Of a stretch of 6,052 bases of DNA, positions 1-6,052 are shown piece after piece. A program made the position numbers and the translations under genes. The stretch comes from Acidobacteriota bacterium. GTDB lineage: Bacteria > Acidobacteriota > Vicinamibacteria > Vicinamibacterales > UBA8438. Positions within the stretch are counted from its first letter, which is position 1, and each line of letters opens with the position of its first letter. The notes beneath the pieces are model-generated. The model worked only from the letters and a program-made list of their open reading frames with translations, was not told the origin of the DNA and searched no databases. The stretch lies in the NCBI GenBank assembly GCA_012963185.1, contig DTWD01000489.1, positions 1-6,052 on the forward strand, written 5' to 3'.

Positions 1-182
1 AGAAATTGGGGTGAGAAGTCATCAAGAGGAAGCAGGTTTTCGGTGTGTAGTGGGGTCTGTGCTTGTACAGGTTCAACGAATGCGTCTGGTTCTGGAATCA
101 CAGGTGTCCGAAACGTTGTTGTGACCGCAGCCGCAAGCACAATCGTAAGGCCGAACCAGACCGTCCCACGGACCAATGTCAT
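1..182 (-). CDS. N-terminus of an unidentified membrane-anchored or exported protein (partial, cut by left edge)
   Basis: The minus strand is open from an ATG at 182-180 to the window edge, giving 60 codons with no stop; the C-terminus is missing. The protein starts MTLVRG, then has a hydrophobic run at about residues 6-23 (TVWFGLTIVLAAAVTT), then a Pro/Glu-rich stretch at residues 26-44 that looks like an extracytoplasmic linker. This is the layout of a signal anchor or signal peptide followed by a periplasmic domain. A small-residue site near residues 17-19, or VQA at 39-41, could be a cleavage point. I do not recognise the family. The gene is divergent from the aminotransferase, with 59 bp between start codons. 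No Shine-Dalgarno sequence precedes the ATG, but an extended -10 match lies just upstream. A TTG at 191-189 in the same frame is a weaker alternative start. The opposite-strand frame here is Cys/Ser/Thr-rich with no domain, so I read it as a shadow. Confidence 0.6.
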   Translation of the reverse strand, partial: MTLVRGTVWFGLTIVLAAAVTTTFRTPVIPEPDAFVEPVQAQTPLHTENLLPLDDFSPQF

Positions 183-194
183 GATGGTCAAAAG

Positions 195-203
195 ATTACA
201 CCA
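195..203 (-). promoter_or_regulatory. Candidate extended -10 element for the left-edge minus-strand gene
   Basis: On the minus strand the sequence reads TGGTGTAAT, a TGn extension followed by a hexamer that matches TATAAT at 5 of 6 positions. The expected transcription start (+1 near 188) would leave a leader of only about 6 nt before the ATG at 182. I see no clear -35 hexamer, which an extended -10 can tolerate. This is motif matching by eye. Confidence 0.35.
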
Positions 204-229
204 CGAGCGTGTGAGACGGAATGACTTTC

Positions 230-235
230 TATAAT
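230..235 (+). promoter_or_regulatory. Perfect TATAAT -10 box placed for a leaderless aminotransferase mRNA
   Basis: TATAAT is followed by exactly six bases (CACTGT) and then ATG at 242. With the hexamer at -12 to -7, +1 falls on the A of that ATG, so the transcript would have no leader. The absence of a Shine-Dalgarno sequence before 242 agrees with this. No good -35 hexamer sits 16-18 bp upstream (207-212 is GCGTGT). If the upstream ATG at 221 were the start, this box would lie inside the coding sequence. Confidence 0.45.
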
Positions 236-241
236 CACTGT

Positions 242-1444
242 ATGACCAATTGGAAAGGTTCACGGAAAACGCAGCACTTCACAGAATCAGTCATTCGTGA
301 GATGACTCGTTTGTGTAACACGCATGCAGGCGTAAACCTTTCTCAAGGGTTTCCTGATTTCCCGGCTCCTGATGCGGTGAAGGAGGCGGCGTGTGCAGCG
401 ATTCGAAATGATATCAATCAGTACGCCGTGACGTGGGGAGCACCGGTCATGCGAGAGGCGATTGGTCGTAATTTTTCTGAACACTATGGCGTGACGGTCG
501 ATCCAGAGACTCAAGTGACGGTGTGTTGTGGTGCCACGGAAGCCATGATGTCGACGATGTTGGCCATTGTTGATCCTGGTGACGAGGTGATTGTGTTTGA
601 GCCGTTTTATGAAAACTATGGTCCTGACGCGATCCTCTCAGGCGCGGTTCCTCGTTATGTGACCTTACGCGAACCGGAGTGGAGATTCGACGAAGAAGAG
701 TTGGCTGCTGCGTTCTCGAATCGAACGAAGGCCATCATCATTAACTCTCCAAATAACCCGACCGGGAAAGTGTTTTCGCGTGACGAACTAACGGTCATTG
801 CAAAGCTATGCCAACAATGGGGCGTCCTAGCGGTAACCGATGAAATTTATGAACACATTATTTATGACGGAACAGAACATGTGCCGATGGCCGTGATCGA
901 AGGGATGCTCGATTACACAATTACGATTAACAGTTTGTCAAAAACCTATAGTGTGACCGGTTGGCGTGTCGGCTGGGCCATTGCGCCAGCCGTCTTAGCC
1001 GGTGCCATTCGAAAGGTGCATGATTTCCTAACGGTCGGAGCTGCAGCTCCACTGCAGGAAGCTGGTGCGGCTGCGCTTTTGTCACCTGCGTCGTATTACA
1101 CAGACCTGGCGACTACATACCAGCGGCGGCGGGACACGCTGTTAGAGATGTTGCAGCGCCATGGATTTGTTTGTTACAAACCACACGGTGCGTATTACAT
1201 CATGACTGATATTGCCCATTTTGGTGCAGATGATGACGTCGCGTTTGCGCGTCAGTTGGTGACTGATGTCGGTGTCGCCGCGGTGCCTGGTAGTAGTTTT
1301 TATCACGATCCGAAGCTTGGAAATACGAAAGTACGTTTTTGCTTCTGCAAGCGTGACGAAACGCTATTGGAAGCCGATCGACGTCTCGCCAAGATCAGAA
1401 ATACGACGTTTGGGTCTCCTGTGACGACGGCACCTGTCGATTGA
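242..1444 (+). CDS. PLP-dependent aminotransferase, class I/II (kynurenine/methionine aminotransferase-like)
   Basis: A cytosolic fold-type I aminotransferase that moves an amino group from an amino acid to a 2-oxo acid through pyridoxal phosphate. Numbering the 400-aa product from 242, the family landmarks appear in order: the N-terminal NLSQGFPDF substrate-arm motif (about 32-40), GATEA (97-101), the cofactor-stacking loop FEPFYENY (119-126), NSPNNPTG (168-175), TDEIYEH (199-205, Asp200 for the PLP ring nitrogen), SLSKTYS with the Schiff-base Lys234, phosphate-binding Arg242 in GWRVGW, and carboxylate-binding Arg365 in VRFCF. Length is normal for the family and the fold looks intact. The substrate is not readable; the nearest characterised types are kynurenine/glutamine transaminase K and YbdL-like methionine aminotransferases. 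An in-frame ATG at 221 would add seven residues. I prefer 242 because TATAAT at 230-235 lies between the two and the extra residues look unlike the family. It converges on the barrel gene with 15 bp between stop codons. Confidence 0.93.
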   Translation: MTNWKGSRKTQHFTESVIREMTRLCNTHAGVNLSQGFPDFPAPDAVKEAACAAIRNDINQYAVTWGAPVMREAIGRNFSEHYGVTVDPETQVTVCCGATEAMMSTMLAIVDPGDEVIVFEPFYENYGPDAILSGAVPRYVTLREPEWRFDEEELAAAFSNRTKAIIINSPNNPTGKVFSRDELTVIAKLCQQWGVLAVTDEIYEHIIYDGTEHVPMAVIEGMLDYTITINSLSKTYSVTGWRVGWAIAPAVLAGAIRKVHDFLTVGAAAPLQEAGAAALLSPASYYTDLATTYQRRRDTLLEMLQRHGFVCYKPHGAYYIMTDIAHFGADDDVAFARQLVTDVGVAAVPGSSFYHDPKLGNTKVRFCFCKRDETLLEADRRLAKIRNTTFGSPVTTAPVD

Positions 1445-1459
1445 GGCTGAGGAACGAGG

Positions 1460-2332
1460 TCAGTAACGGAATGTTCCTGATACATAGAGTCCGTCAAGTT
1501 TGAGATCGCCTGTGTCTCGGTTAACCAGGTAGCTCAGGTCCACTGACCGATAGCCAAGATTTACGCCGAACATTCGTGAAAGATTGATTGTTGTGAATAC
1601 CTCAAATTCGACGTATTGAGCACGATAGTTATCTGAGTAGCTAGCTGGAAGTTTAAAACCGGTGAATTCGGCGGTAATTGCTGTAAAGCGAGTGGGGTAG
1701 AGTCGTAGAATTCCACCGGCCGCGGGAATAGGCGCCTTCGCACGGACATATTCGTGAGTGTCGGCACTTGTGATGCTGGCTTCAAGTTGTGGATATTTGG
1801 CTTCGAGCAACAACCCGAAGTAACCACGGTCACGAGAAATCACATCATATTCATAGCCAAACCTCCATGCATTCCACCGCAGTGTGGAACTGACGGTTTC
1901 GAAGGCATCGTACGCGATACCCTGGAACACCAGTCGCCGTTCGAGTTGAACCTGCTGTGCATATGCGATTGGGGTGACTGAGACACGAAGTTTGTGCTTA
2001 TGACCAGTTTTAAGTGTGATCCGAAAGTCTGGTTGTTGGCGCCTCGATAAGCCCAGGTCTCGTCGAAAATCAATGTTACTTCCCAGAATGCCGAATTGTT
2101 CACTTGATGCGATCACTGCAGGCGTGGGTTCCCAAAGACCACCCGTCAATTCGATCGTGTAGTCCTCTCCAACGCTCGGCCCGTTCCAGAGCGAATTCTC
2201 AATTGACCAGATGTATTCGACGTCTTGTGCATGCGTCGGGATAATCGTGATAGGAGACGTGCAAAAGAGGAGTACGAGCACGAACATGGAACACTGATCG
2301 TGCCAACGGGAGGAACTGCAGCGTCTCACCAT
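1460..2332 (-). CDS. Putative outer-membrane beta-barrel protein with signal peptide, function unknown
   Basis: A 290-aa minus-strand product. Residues 1-35 look like a Sec signal peptide: a basic start (MVRR), a hydrophobic core at 16-31 (MFVLVLLFCTSPITII), and THA before Gln36 as a signal peptidase I site. The mature 255 residues alternate polar and hydrophobic/aromatic residues in short strands, for example KHKLRVSVTPI (112-122), FGYEYDV (158-164), GYFGLLLEAKY (170-180) and GYRSVDLSY (260-268). The chain ends Phe-Arg-Tyr, the terminal-aromatic signal typical of BAM-assembled barrels. Length suits roughly an 8-12 strand barrel. It resembles unnamed acidobacterial barrel proteins as I remember them; no function can be assigned. 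The frame stays open to an ATG at 2401, but that start would overlap the divergent ABC gene and put about 23 non-signal residues first. ATG 2287 would lose the basic n-region. I see no Shine-Dalgarno sequence at 2332. Confidence 0.8.
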   Translation of the reverse strand: MVRRCSSSRWHDQCSMFVLVLLFCTSPITIIPTHAQDVEYIWSIENSLWNGPSVGEDYTIELTGGLWEPTPAVIASSEQFGILGSNIDFRRDLGLSRRQQPDFRITLKTGHKHKLRVSVTPIAYAQQVQLERRLVFQGIAYDAFETVSSTLRWNAWRFGYEYDVISRDRGYFGLLLEAKYPQLEASITSADTHEYVRAKAPIPAAGGILRLYPTRFTAITAEFTGFKLPASYSDNYRAQYVEFEVFTTINLSRMFGVNLGYRSVDLSYLVNRDTGDLKLDGLYVSGTFRY

Positions 2333-2352
2333 TGTTGCCGTCAGGTTCGTAA

Positions 2353-2364
2353 GTCGGATCGGAC
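2353..2364. promoter_or_regulatory. Imperfect palindrome in the divergent barrel/ABC spacer, possible operator
   Basis: GTCGGATCGGAC reads GTC-g-GATC-g-GAC, a 12-bp dyad with one mismatched pair. It lies in the 53-bp space between the two divergent starts, 3 bp upstream of the TG of the candidate ABC promoter, where a bound repressor could block that promoter. The dyad is short and could be chance. Confidence 0.2.
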
Positions 2365-2367
2365 AAC

Positions 2368-2376
2368 TGTTATTCT
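2368..2376 (+). promoter_or_regulatory. Candidate extended -10 promoter element for the ABC exporter operon
   Basis: TGTTATTCT is a TGn extension followed by TATTCT, which matches TATAAT at 4 of 6 positions and fits the TAnnnT pattern. The expected +1 near 2383 is about 3 nt before the ATG at 2386. A purine-rich GAGAGG at 2377-2382 could instead be a ribosome binding site, but it ends only 3 nt before the ATG and would be lost from a transcript starting at 2383. No convincing -35 hexamer is visible. Confidence 0.35.
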
Positions 2377-2385
2377 GAGAGGTTA

Positions 2386-4170
2386 ATGTCTGTGGCTGCA
2401 TCGAAGATCTATCCCTATCTCTTTCGTTATCGCTACCGCTTTGCGGTCGGTGCTGTGTTCTTGGTACTCGCTACAGCGATTAATCTCATTGCGCCATGGA
2501 TTCTCAAGCTTGCTATCGATCATTTAACGACCCACTTGGGTCTTACTGGTATTGACGCTGTTGTAAACGGTCCGTCGCTCGGCTTCTATGCCGTCAGTCT
2601 TGTTGGTATCGCGATTGGCGGCGGGCTCTGTCGTTTTTTGATGCGACGGATCATCATCGGTGCATCTCGGGAGATCGAGCGTGATCTTCGGAATGATTTT
2701 TTTTCGCATCTTCAACGGTTACCGCTGGTTTATTTTCAAGCAAACCGAACCGGCGACCTCATGTCCCGCGCCACAAATGATTTGGCGGCTGTTCGCATGA
2801 TGGTCGGACCAGCAATCATGTATTCCGCTACGACAACGATCACGTTTGCGGTTGCACTTGGTTTGATGCTGTCGATTTCACCAAGTTTGACACTTTATGC
2901 GCTCATACCATTGCCAATCGTATCGGTTGTTGTGAAGTGGTTCGGCAGTGCTATTTACAAGCGGTCAGAAAAAATCCAGGAACAGTTGGCTGATCTCAGT
3001 GCGATTGTTCAAGAGGCACTGGCAGGGGTTCGAGTGGTTCGAGCATACCGACGTGAACCAATTGAAATCGAACGATTTCGAATCGCGAATGAAGAATACG
3101 TTGCACGGAGTCGAGCATTGGTACAGCTACAAGGAGCATTCCATCCGAGCCTAGCCCTTTTTCTCGGCTTGTCGGGACTGGTCGTGCTGTGGATGGGTAG
3201 TCAATATGTCATTGCTGGACGGATGACGATTGGCGAGTTCGTTGCTTTCAACGCGTACGTTGTGATGCTGAGTTGGCCAATGATTGCGTTCGGTTGGGTT
3301 ACCAATATGTTGCAGCGCGGGATGGCAGCGTGGCAACGAATGTTAATTGTGTTTGAAGTAGAACCCAGTATCCGTGATTCGGCAGCTGTGCGATCCCGTA
3401 TTGGCACACGAGCCGACAGTCTGCGTGGTGAGGTCGAGTTTCGCGATCTGACCTTCGCTTACAACGGCCGAAACGTGCTTTCGAATGTGTCCGCTACGGT
3501 TCAACCTGGGCAGATGTTGGCGCTAGTCGGTCCTACGGGCTCTGGAAAGTCGACACTTGTAGAACTCATTCCGAGACTCTTCGACCCTCCGCCTGGTACG
3601 GTCTTCGTGGATGGGATGGATGTCCGAGACATGCCGTTGAGCCAATTACGGCGTGCGATCGGATACGTATCGCAAGAGCCGTTCCTGTTTTCAGACAGCA
3701 TGCGTGAAAACATCTCGTTTGGTGCGCTGTCATCGGTTACGGATGAGACGGTTCAAGAAGTAGTCCGGCTTTCACGATTGGAGGCCGATATTGACCAGTT
3801 TCCAAAAGGGTTTGACACTGCAGTTGGTGAGCGAGGCATCACTCTCTCTGGCGGACAGAAACAGCGTGTGGCGATTGCGCGTGCATTAGTCACCGACCCT
3901 CGTATTCTGATTCTTGACGATGCGTTGTCGGCAGTTGACACGCAAACGGAAGAAGAAATTCTTTCTGGACTGCGCGGCTTGATGCGTGACCGCACGTCAA
4001 TTGTAGTGGCGCATCGGATCTCGACGGTTCGTGCGGCTGACCTAATTCTTGTCCTTGATGATGGTTGTGTTGTGGAGCGCGGCACGCATAACCAGCTGGT
4101 CGCTATTGATGGACTCTATAGCAGCCTTCATCGCAAGCAACTGCTTCAGCAGGCCTTGGAAGAATCGTGA
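2386..4170 (+). CDS. Heterodimeric ABC exporter subunit 1 (MdlA/BmrC/TM287-like), degenerate Walker B
   Basis: A 594-aa half-transporter of the inner membrane: N-terminal type IV exporter transmembrane domain (six likely helices near 20-40, 65-86, 141-164, 167-186, 254-277 and 283-305), then an ATPase domain from about 348. Nucleotide-binding motifs: A-loop Tyr359, Walker A GPTGSGKST (382-390), Q-loop Gln430, signature LSGGQ (487-491), Walker B ILIL-Asp511, D-loop SAVD (515-518), H-loop His543. The residue after Asp511 is Asp512 (GAT, 3919-3921) instead of the catalytic Glu, as in the degenerate-site subunits of MdlAB, BmrCD and TM287/288 exporters. It should therefore pair with the downstream gene and not work as a homodimer. 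Length is normal for a half-transporter. The substrate is not readable; family members export drugs, lipids or peptides. The gene is first in a two-gene operon, divergent from the barrel gene. Confidence 0.93.
   Translation: MSVAASKIYPYLFRYRYRFAVGAVFLVLATAINLIAPWILKLAIDHLTTHLGLTGIDAVVNGPSLGFYAVSLVGIAIGGGLCRFLMRRIIIGASREIERDLRNDFFSHLQRLPLVYFQANRTGDLMSRATNDLAAVRMMVGPAIMYSATTTITFAVALGLMLSISPSLTLYALIPLPIVSVVVKWFGSAIYKRSEKIQEQLADLSAIVQEALAGVRVVRAYRREPIEIERFRIANEEYVARSRALVQLQGAFHPSLALFLGLSGLVVLWMGSQYVIAGRMTIGEFVAFNAYVVMLSWPMIAFGWVTNMLQRGMAAWQRMLIVFEVEPSIRDSAAVRSRIGTRADSLRGEVEFRDLTFAYNGRNVLSNVSATVQPGQMLALVGPTGSGKSTLVELIPRLFDPPPGTVFVDGMDVRDMPLSQLRRAIGYVSQEPFLFSDSMRENISFGALSSVTDETVQEVVRLSRLEADIDQFPKGFDTAVGERGITLSGGQKQRVAIARALVTDPRILILDDALSAVDTQTEEEILSGLRGLMRDRTSIVVAHRISTVRAADLILVLDDGCVVERGTHNQLVAIDGLYSSLHRKQLLQQALEES
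4158..4163 (+). promoter_or_regulatory. Ribosome binding site for ABC subunit 2, inside the end of subunit 1
   Basis: GGAAGA lies 3 nt upstream of the GTG at 4167. It is a modest Shine-Dalgarno match with short spacing. It supports GTG 4167, which overlaps the upstream stop as GTGA, so ribosomes finishing subunit 1 could restart on subunit 2 and keep the two products near equal amounts. Confidence 0.4.
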
Positions 4171-5987
4171 GTGATCAACACGAAGAAGTACTCGGGAAAG
4201 CCTACGACGCACGCTTGATGCGGCGACTCCTCGGCTATTTGCGTCCGCATCGTCGAGCGGTTGTGGTCGCCCTTGTCAGCATCATTGGCTATTCAGTACT
4301 GCAATTGGCGCAACCTTATCTAACGAAGCTGGCTATTGACGATCATATTACGACGGGGAATCTCGAAGGGCTCGACCGTATTGCGTTTGCATTTCTTGTC
4401 GTACTTGTAGGGTCATTTATTCTGGAGTATCTCCAGACATTCACGATGCAGATGATGGGGCAGCGCATCATGTATGACCTTCGAATGGAGATCTATCGAC
4501 ATCTGCAGCGCCTAGATGTTCGTTTTTACGATCGAAACCCAGTCGGACGTTTGATGACACGAGTGACAACGGATGTTGACACGCTGAATGACCTTTTTGC
4601 GTCTGGTGTTATCTCGGTATTTCGTGATGTGTTCACATTGTTCGGAATTATGGTTGTTCTCGTGGTGATGGACTGGCGGTTAGCCCTTCTCGCATTTTCG
4701 GTGTTGCCATTCATTGCATGGGTGACTCATTGGTTCCGGCGTAATGCACGCGATTCGTATCGTCAGGTGCGCGGGTGGATTGCGAAGATTAATGCGTTCT
4801 TGCACGAAAACATTACCGGAATGGCGACTGTTCAGGTCTTCGGGCGTGAGCGGAGAAATTACGAACAATTCGATCACATTAATAGCAGACACCGGGATGC
4901 ACATGTTGCTTCGATTGTTTATTACGCGACGTTCTATCCAGCGATTGAGCTATTGGGGTCAGTCGCGACGGCATTACTTATTTGGTATGGCGGCGGCCGC
5001 GTTGTTCAAGGAACGGTTGAACTCGGTGCACTCGTGGCGTTTTTGCAGTACTCGCAGCGATTCTTTAAGCCTATTAGTGACCTTGCGGAAAAATTTAACG
5101 TCATGCAGTCGGCGATGGCATCGTCCGAACGAATCTTCGATTTACTTGACACTCCGCCATTAGTGACGTCACCGCCTGACGCCAAATCTCAGCCCATGCG
5201 CGGTGGAGGACATATTCGATTTGAGCACGTGTGGTTTGCGTATCGAGATGAAGAGTTTGTTTTGCGGGATGTGTCCTTCGAGGTTTCTCCTGGAGAACGA
5301 GTCGGTGTTGTTGGCGCGACTGGCGCTGGTAAGACGACGCTGCTTAATTTGCTCATGCGCTTTTATGACGTCAATCAAGGACGAATTACGATTGATGGGG
5401 TCGATATTCGCGAGATAAAATTGGACGCTCTCAGGAAGCAGTTTGGATTGGTATTACAGGATGTCTATCTTTTTTCTGGCACGATCCGAGAAAACATCAG
5501 GCTTGGTCATAAAGAGATTGGGGACGAAGAAGTTCGTGCAGCTGCGGCTAGCGTGCGAGCGGACCGCTTCATCGAACGTGTCGCAGATGGTTTTGATGGG
5601 AAAGTCGCTGAGCGAGGCACGACATTATCTACTGGTCAGAGGCAGTTACTTTCTTTTGCGCGGGCTCTGGCTTTCGCGCCCGATGTCTTGCTTCTTGATG
5701 AAGCGACGGCGAGTGTCGATACAGATACGGAACACCTCATTCAGAATGCACTCCGTACGTTAATGAGAGATCGAACAACGATTGCTATTGCGCATCGGTT
5801 ATCGACGGTTCAGGACATGGACAAAATTTTGGTGTTCCATAAGGGTGAGCTCCGTGAAATTGGAAACCATCAAGAACTACTTGCACAGCGTGGCCTGTAC
5901 CACACCCTCTATCAATTGCAGTACCGTGATCAAGAGCAATTATCGATTGGTCTGACACGATTGTCCGAGTTTCCGACGGTGGGCTGA
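4167..5987 (+). CDS. Heterodimeric ABC exporter subunit 2 (MdlB/BmrD/TM288-like), catalytic Glu present, LSTGQ signature
   Basis: A 606-aa half-transporter with a GTG start, overlapping the previous stop by 4 nt. The transmembrane domain has likely helices near 31-50, 72-95, 146-168, 171-190, 250-278 and 284-300; the ATPase domain starts about 348. Motifs: A-loop Tyr359, Walker A GATGAGKTT (383-391), Q-loop Gln431, signature LSTGQ (487-491) followed by RQLLSFARAL, Walker B VLLL-Asp511 with catalytic Glu512 (GAA, 5700-5702), D-loop SVD (516-518), H-loop His543. Thr489 replaces the usual first Gly of LSGGQ. The deviant signature and RQLLSFAR run are typical of the BmrD/TM288 partner type. In the dimer, Glu512 faces the LSGGQ of subunit 1 and forms the competent ATP site, while LSTGQ faces the Asp512 site of subunit 1. 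The C-terminus carries a short polar tail (about 586-606) with no recognised motif. The substrate is unknown. Confidence 0.93.
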   Translation: MSDQHEEVLGKAYDARLMRRLLGYLRPHRRAVVVALVSIIGYSVLQLAQPYLTKLAIDDHITTGNLEGLDRIAFAFLVVLVGSFILEYLQTFTMQMMGQRIMYDLRMEIYRHLQRLDVRFYDRNPVGRLMTRVTTDVDTLNDLFASGVISVFRDVFTLFGIMVVLVVMDWRLALLAFSVLPFIAWVTHWFRRNARDSYRQVRGWIAKINAFLHENITGMATVQVFGRERRNYEQFDHINSRHRDAHVASIVYYATFYPAIELLGSVATALLIWYGGGRVVQGTVELGALVAFLQYSQRFFKPISDLAEKFNVMQSAMASSERIFDLLDTPPLVTSPPDAKSQPMRGGGHIRFEHVWFAYRDEEFVLRDVSFEVSPGERVGVVGATGAGKTTLLNLLMRFYDVNQGRITIDGVDIREIKLDALRKQFGLVLQDVYLFSGTIRENIRLGHKEIGDEEVRAAAASVRADRFIERVADGFDGKVAERGTTLSTGQRQLLSFARALAFAPDVLLLDEATASVDTDTEHLIQNALRTLMRDRTTIAIAHRLSTVQDMDKILVFHKGELREIGNHQELLAQRGLYHTLYQLQYRDQEQLSIGLTRLSEFPTVG

Positions 5988-6002
5988 CTCAGAATATTGT
6001 TC

Positions 6003-6025
6003 ATGCGCCGACGATTGATGCGCAT
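6003..6025. other. Weak hairpin after the ABC operon
   Basis: ATGCGC (6003-6008) and GCGCAT (6020-6025) are perfect 6-bp inverted arms around an 11-nt loop, starting 15 nt after the stop of subunit 2. No T-run follows (TGTTAGG), so it is not a clear intrinsic terminator. The remaining bases to 6052 hold no complete gene. Confidence 0.2.
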
Positions 6026-6052
6026 TGTTAGGTCTAGACGGTGTCGGCTAGA

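Noticed and set aside
202..211. CACG-AG-CGTG dyad in the left divergent spacer
   Set aside because: The arms are four bases, too short to separate from chance, with nothing else supporting an operator.
43..234. Plus-strand open frame of 63 codons at the left edge
   Set aside because: Cys/Ser/Thr-rich with no domain or ribosome binding site, and it overlaps a far more plausible minus-strand N-terminus with an anchor helix.
221..241. Upstream ATG adding seven residues to the aminotransferase
   Set aside because: The added residues (MTFYNHC) look unlike the family, the only purine-rich sequence abuts the ATG, and a perfect TATAAT lies between 221 and 242. It cannot be excluded fully.
1451..1477. 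GGAAC ... GTTCC inverted arms across the convergent gene ends, as a possible bidirectional terminator
   Set aside because: The arms are only 5 bp with a 17-nt loop and no T-run on either strand.
2333..2401. N-terminal extension of the barrel protein to an ATG at 2401
   Set aside because: It would overlap the divergent ABC gene start and place about 23 polar residues in front of an otherwise normal signal peptide.
3753..4085. 110-codon minus-strand open frame inside ABC subunit 1
   Set aside because: Arg/Ser-rich antisense shadow lying over the conserved ATPase motifs of the plus-strand gene.
4744..5163. 139-codon plus-strand open frame inside ABC subunit 2
   Set aside because: An out-of-frame shadow over the continuous subunit 2 frame, whose exporter motifs are intact throughout; no frameshift is needed.
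6003..6052. Open frame beginning MRRRLMRIVRSRR and running off the right edge
   Set aside because: Only 16 codons are visible, with no ribosome binding site and a start inside a hairpin arm. It could be the basic start of a further gene but cannot be supported here.

Overview
The window is a compact stretch of chromosome-like bacterial DNA of roughly balanced base composition. It holds four complete genes and the start of a fifth, with almost no non-coding space. The outer-membrane-type protein at 1460-2332 (signal peptide, beta-barrel texture, C-terminal Phe-Arg-Tyr) points to a diderm, Gram-negative-type bacterium. The protein texture of the two ABC half-transporters and of the barrel reminds me of Acidobacteriota, Vicinamibacteria-like lineages in particular. 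That is an impression from memory, not a search result. I see no rRNA, tRNA, CRISPR array, insertion sequence, phage gene or attachment site.

Layout. At the left edge a minus-strand gene begins at 182 and runs off the window; it encodes a protein with an N-terminal membrane anchor or signal peptide. A 59-bp divergent spacer follows, then a plus-strand fold-type I PLP aminotransferase (242-1444). It converges tail to tail, with a 15-bp gap, on the minus-strand putative outer-membrane barrel (1460-2332). A 53-bp divergent spacer separates the barrel from a two-gene plus-strand operon (2386-4170 and 4167-5987). The operon encodes two ABC exporter half-transporters that overlap by 4 nt (GTGA). 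The last 65 bases hold only a weak hairpin and a short open frame cut by the edge.

How the genes work together. The two ABC genes almost certainly encode one heterodimeric type IV (ABCB/MdlAB/BmrCD/TM287-288-like) exporter. Subunit 1 has Asp where the catalytic Walker B Glu should be, with a canonical LSGGQ. Subunit 2 has the catalytic Glu but a deviant LSTGQ. In the head-to-tail NBD dimer both defects fall in the same site, giving one competent and one degenerate ATP site. The barrel gene is divergent from the exporter and could share its promoter region, but nothing shows that it acts with it. The aminotransferase looks metabolically independent.

The most unusual regulatory feature is that three of the start codons lie directly behind -10-like hexamers: a perfect TATAAT exactly 6 nt before the aminotransferase ATG, plus two extended -10 matches. 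This suggests leaderless or near-leaderless transcripts. I found no convincing evidence of a wholly new biological system.
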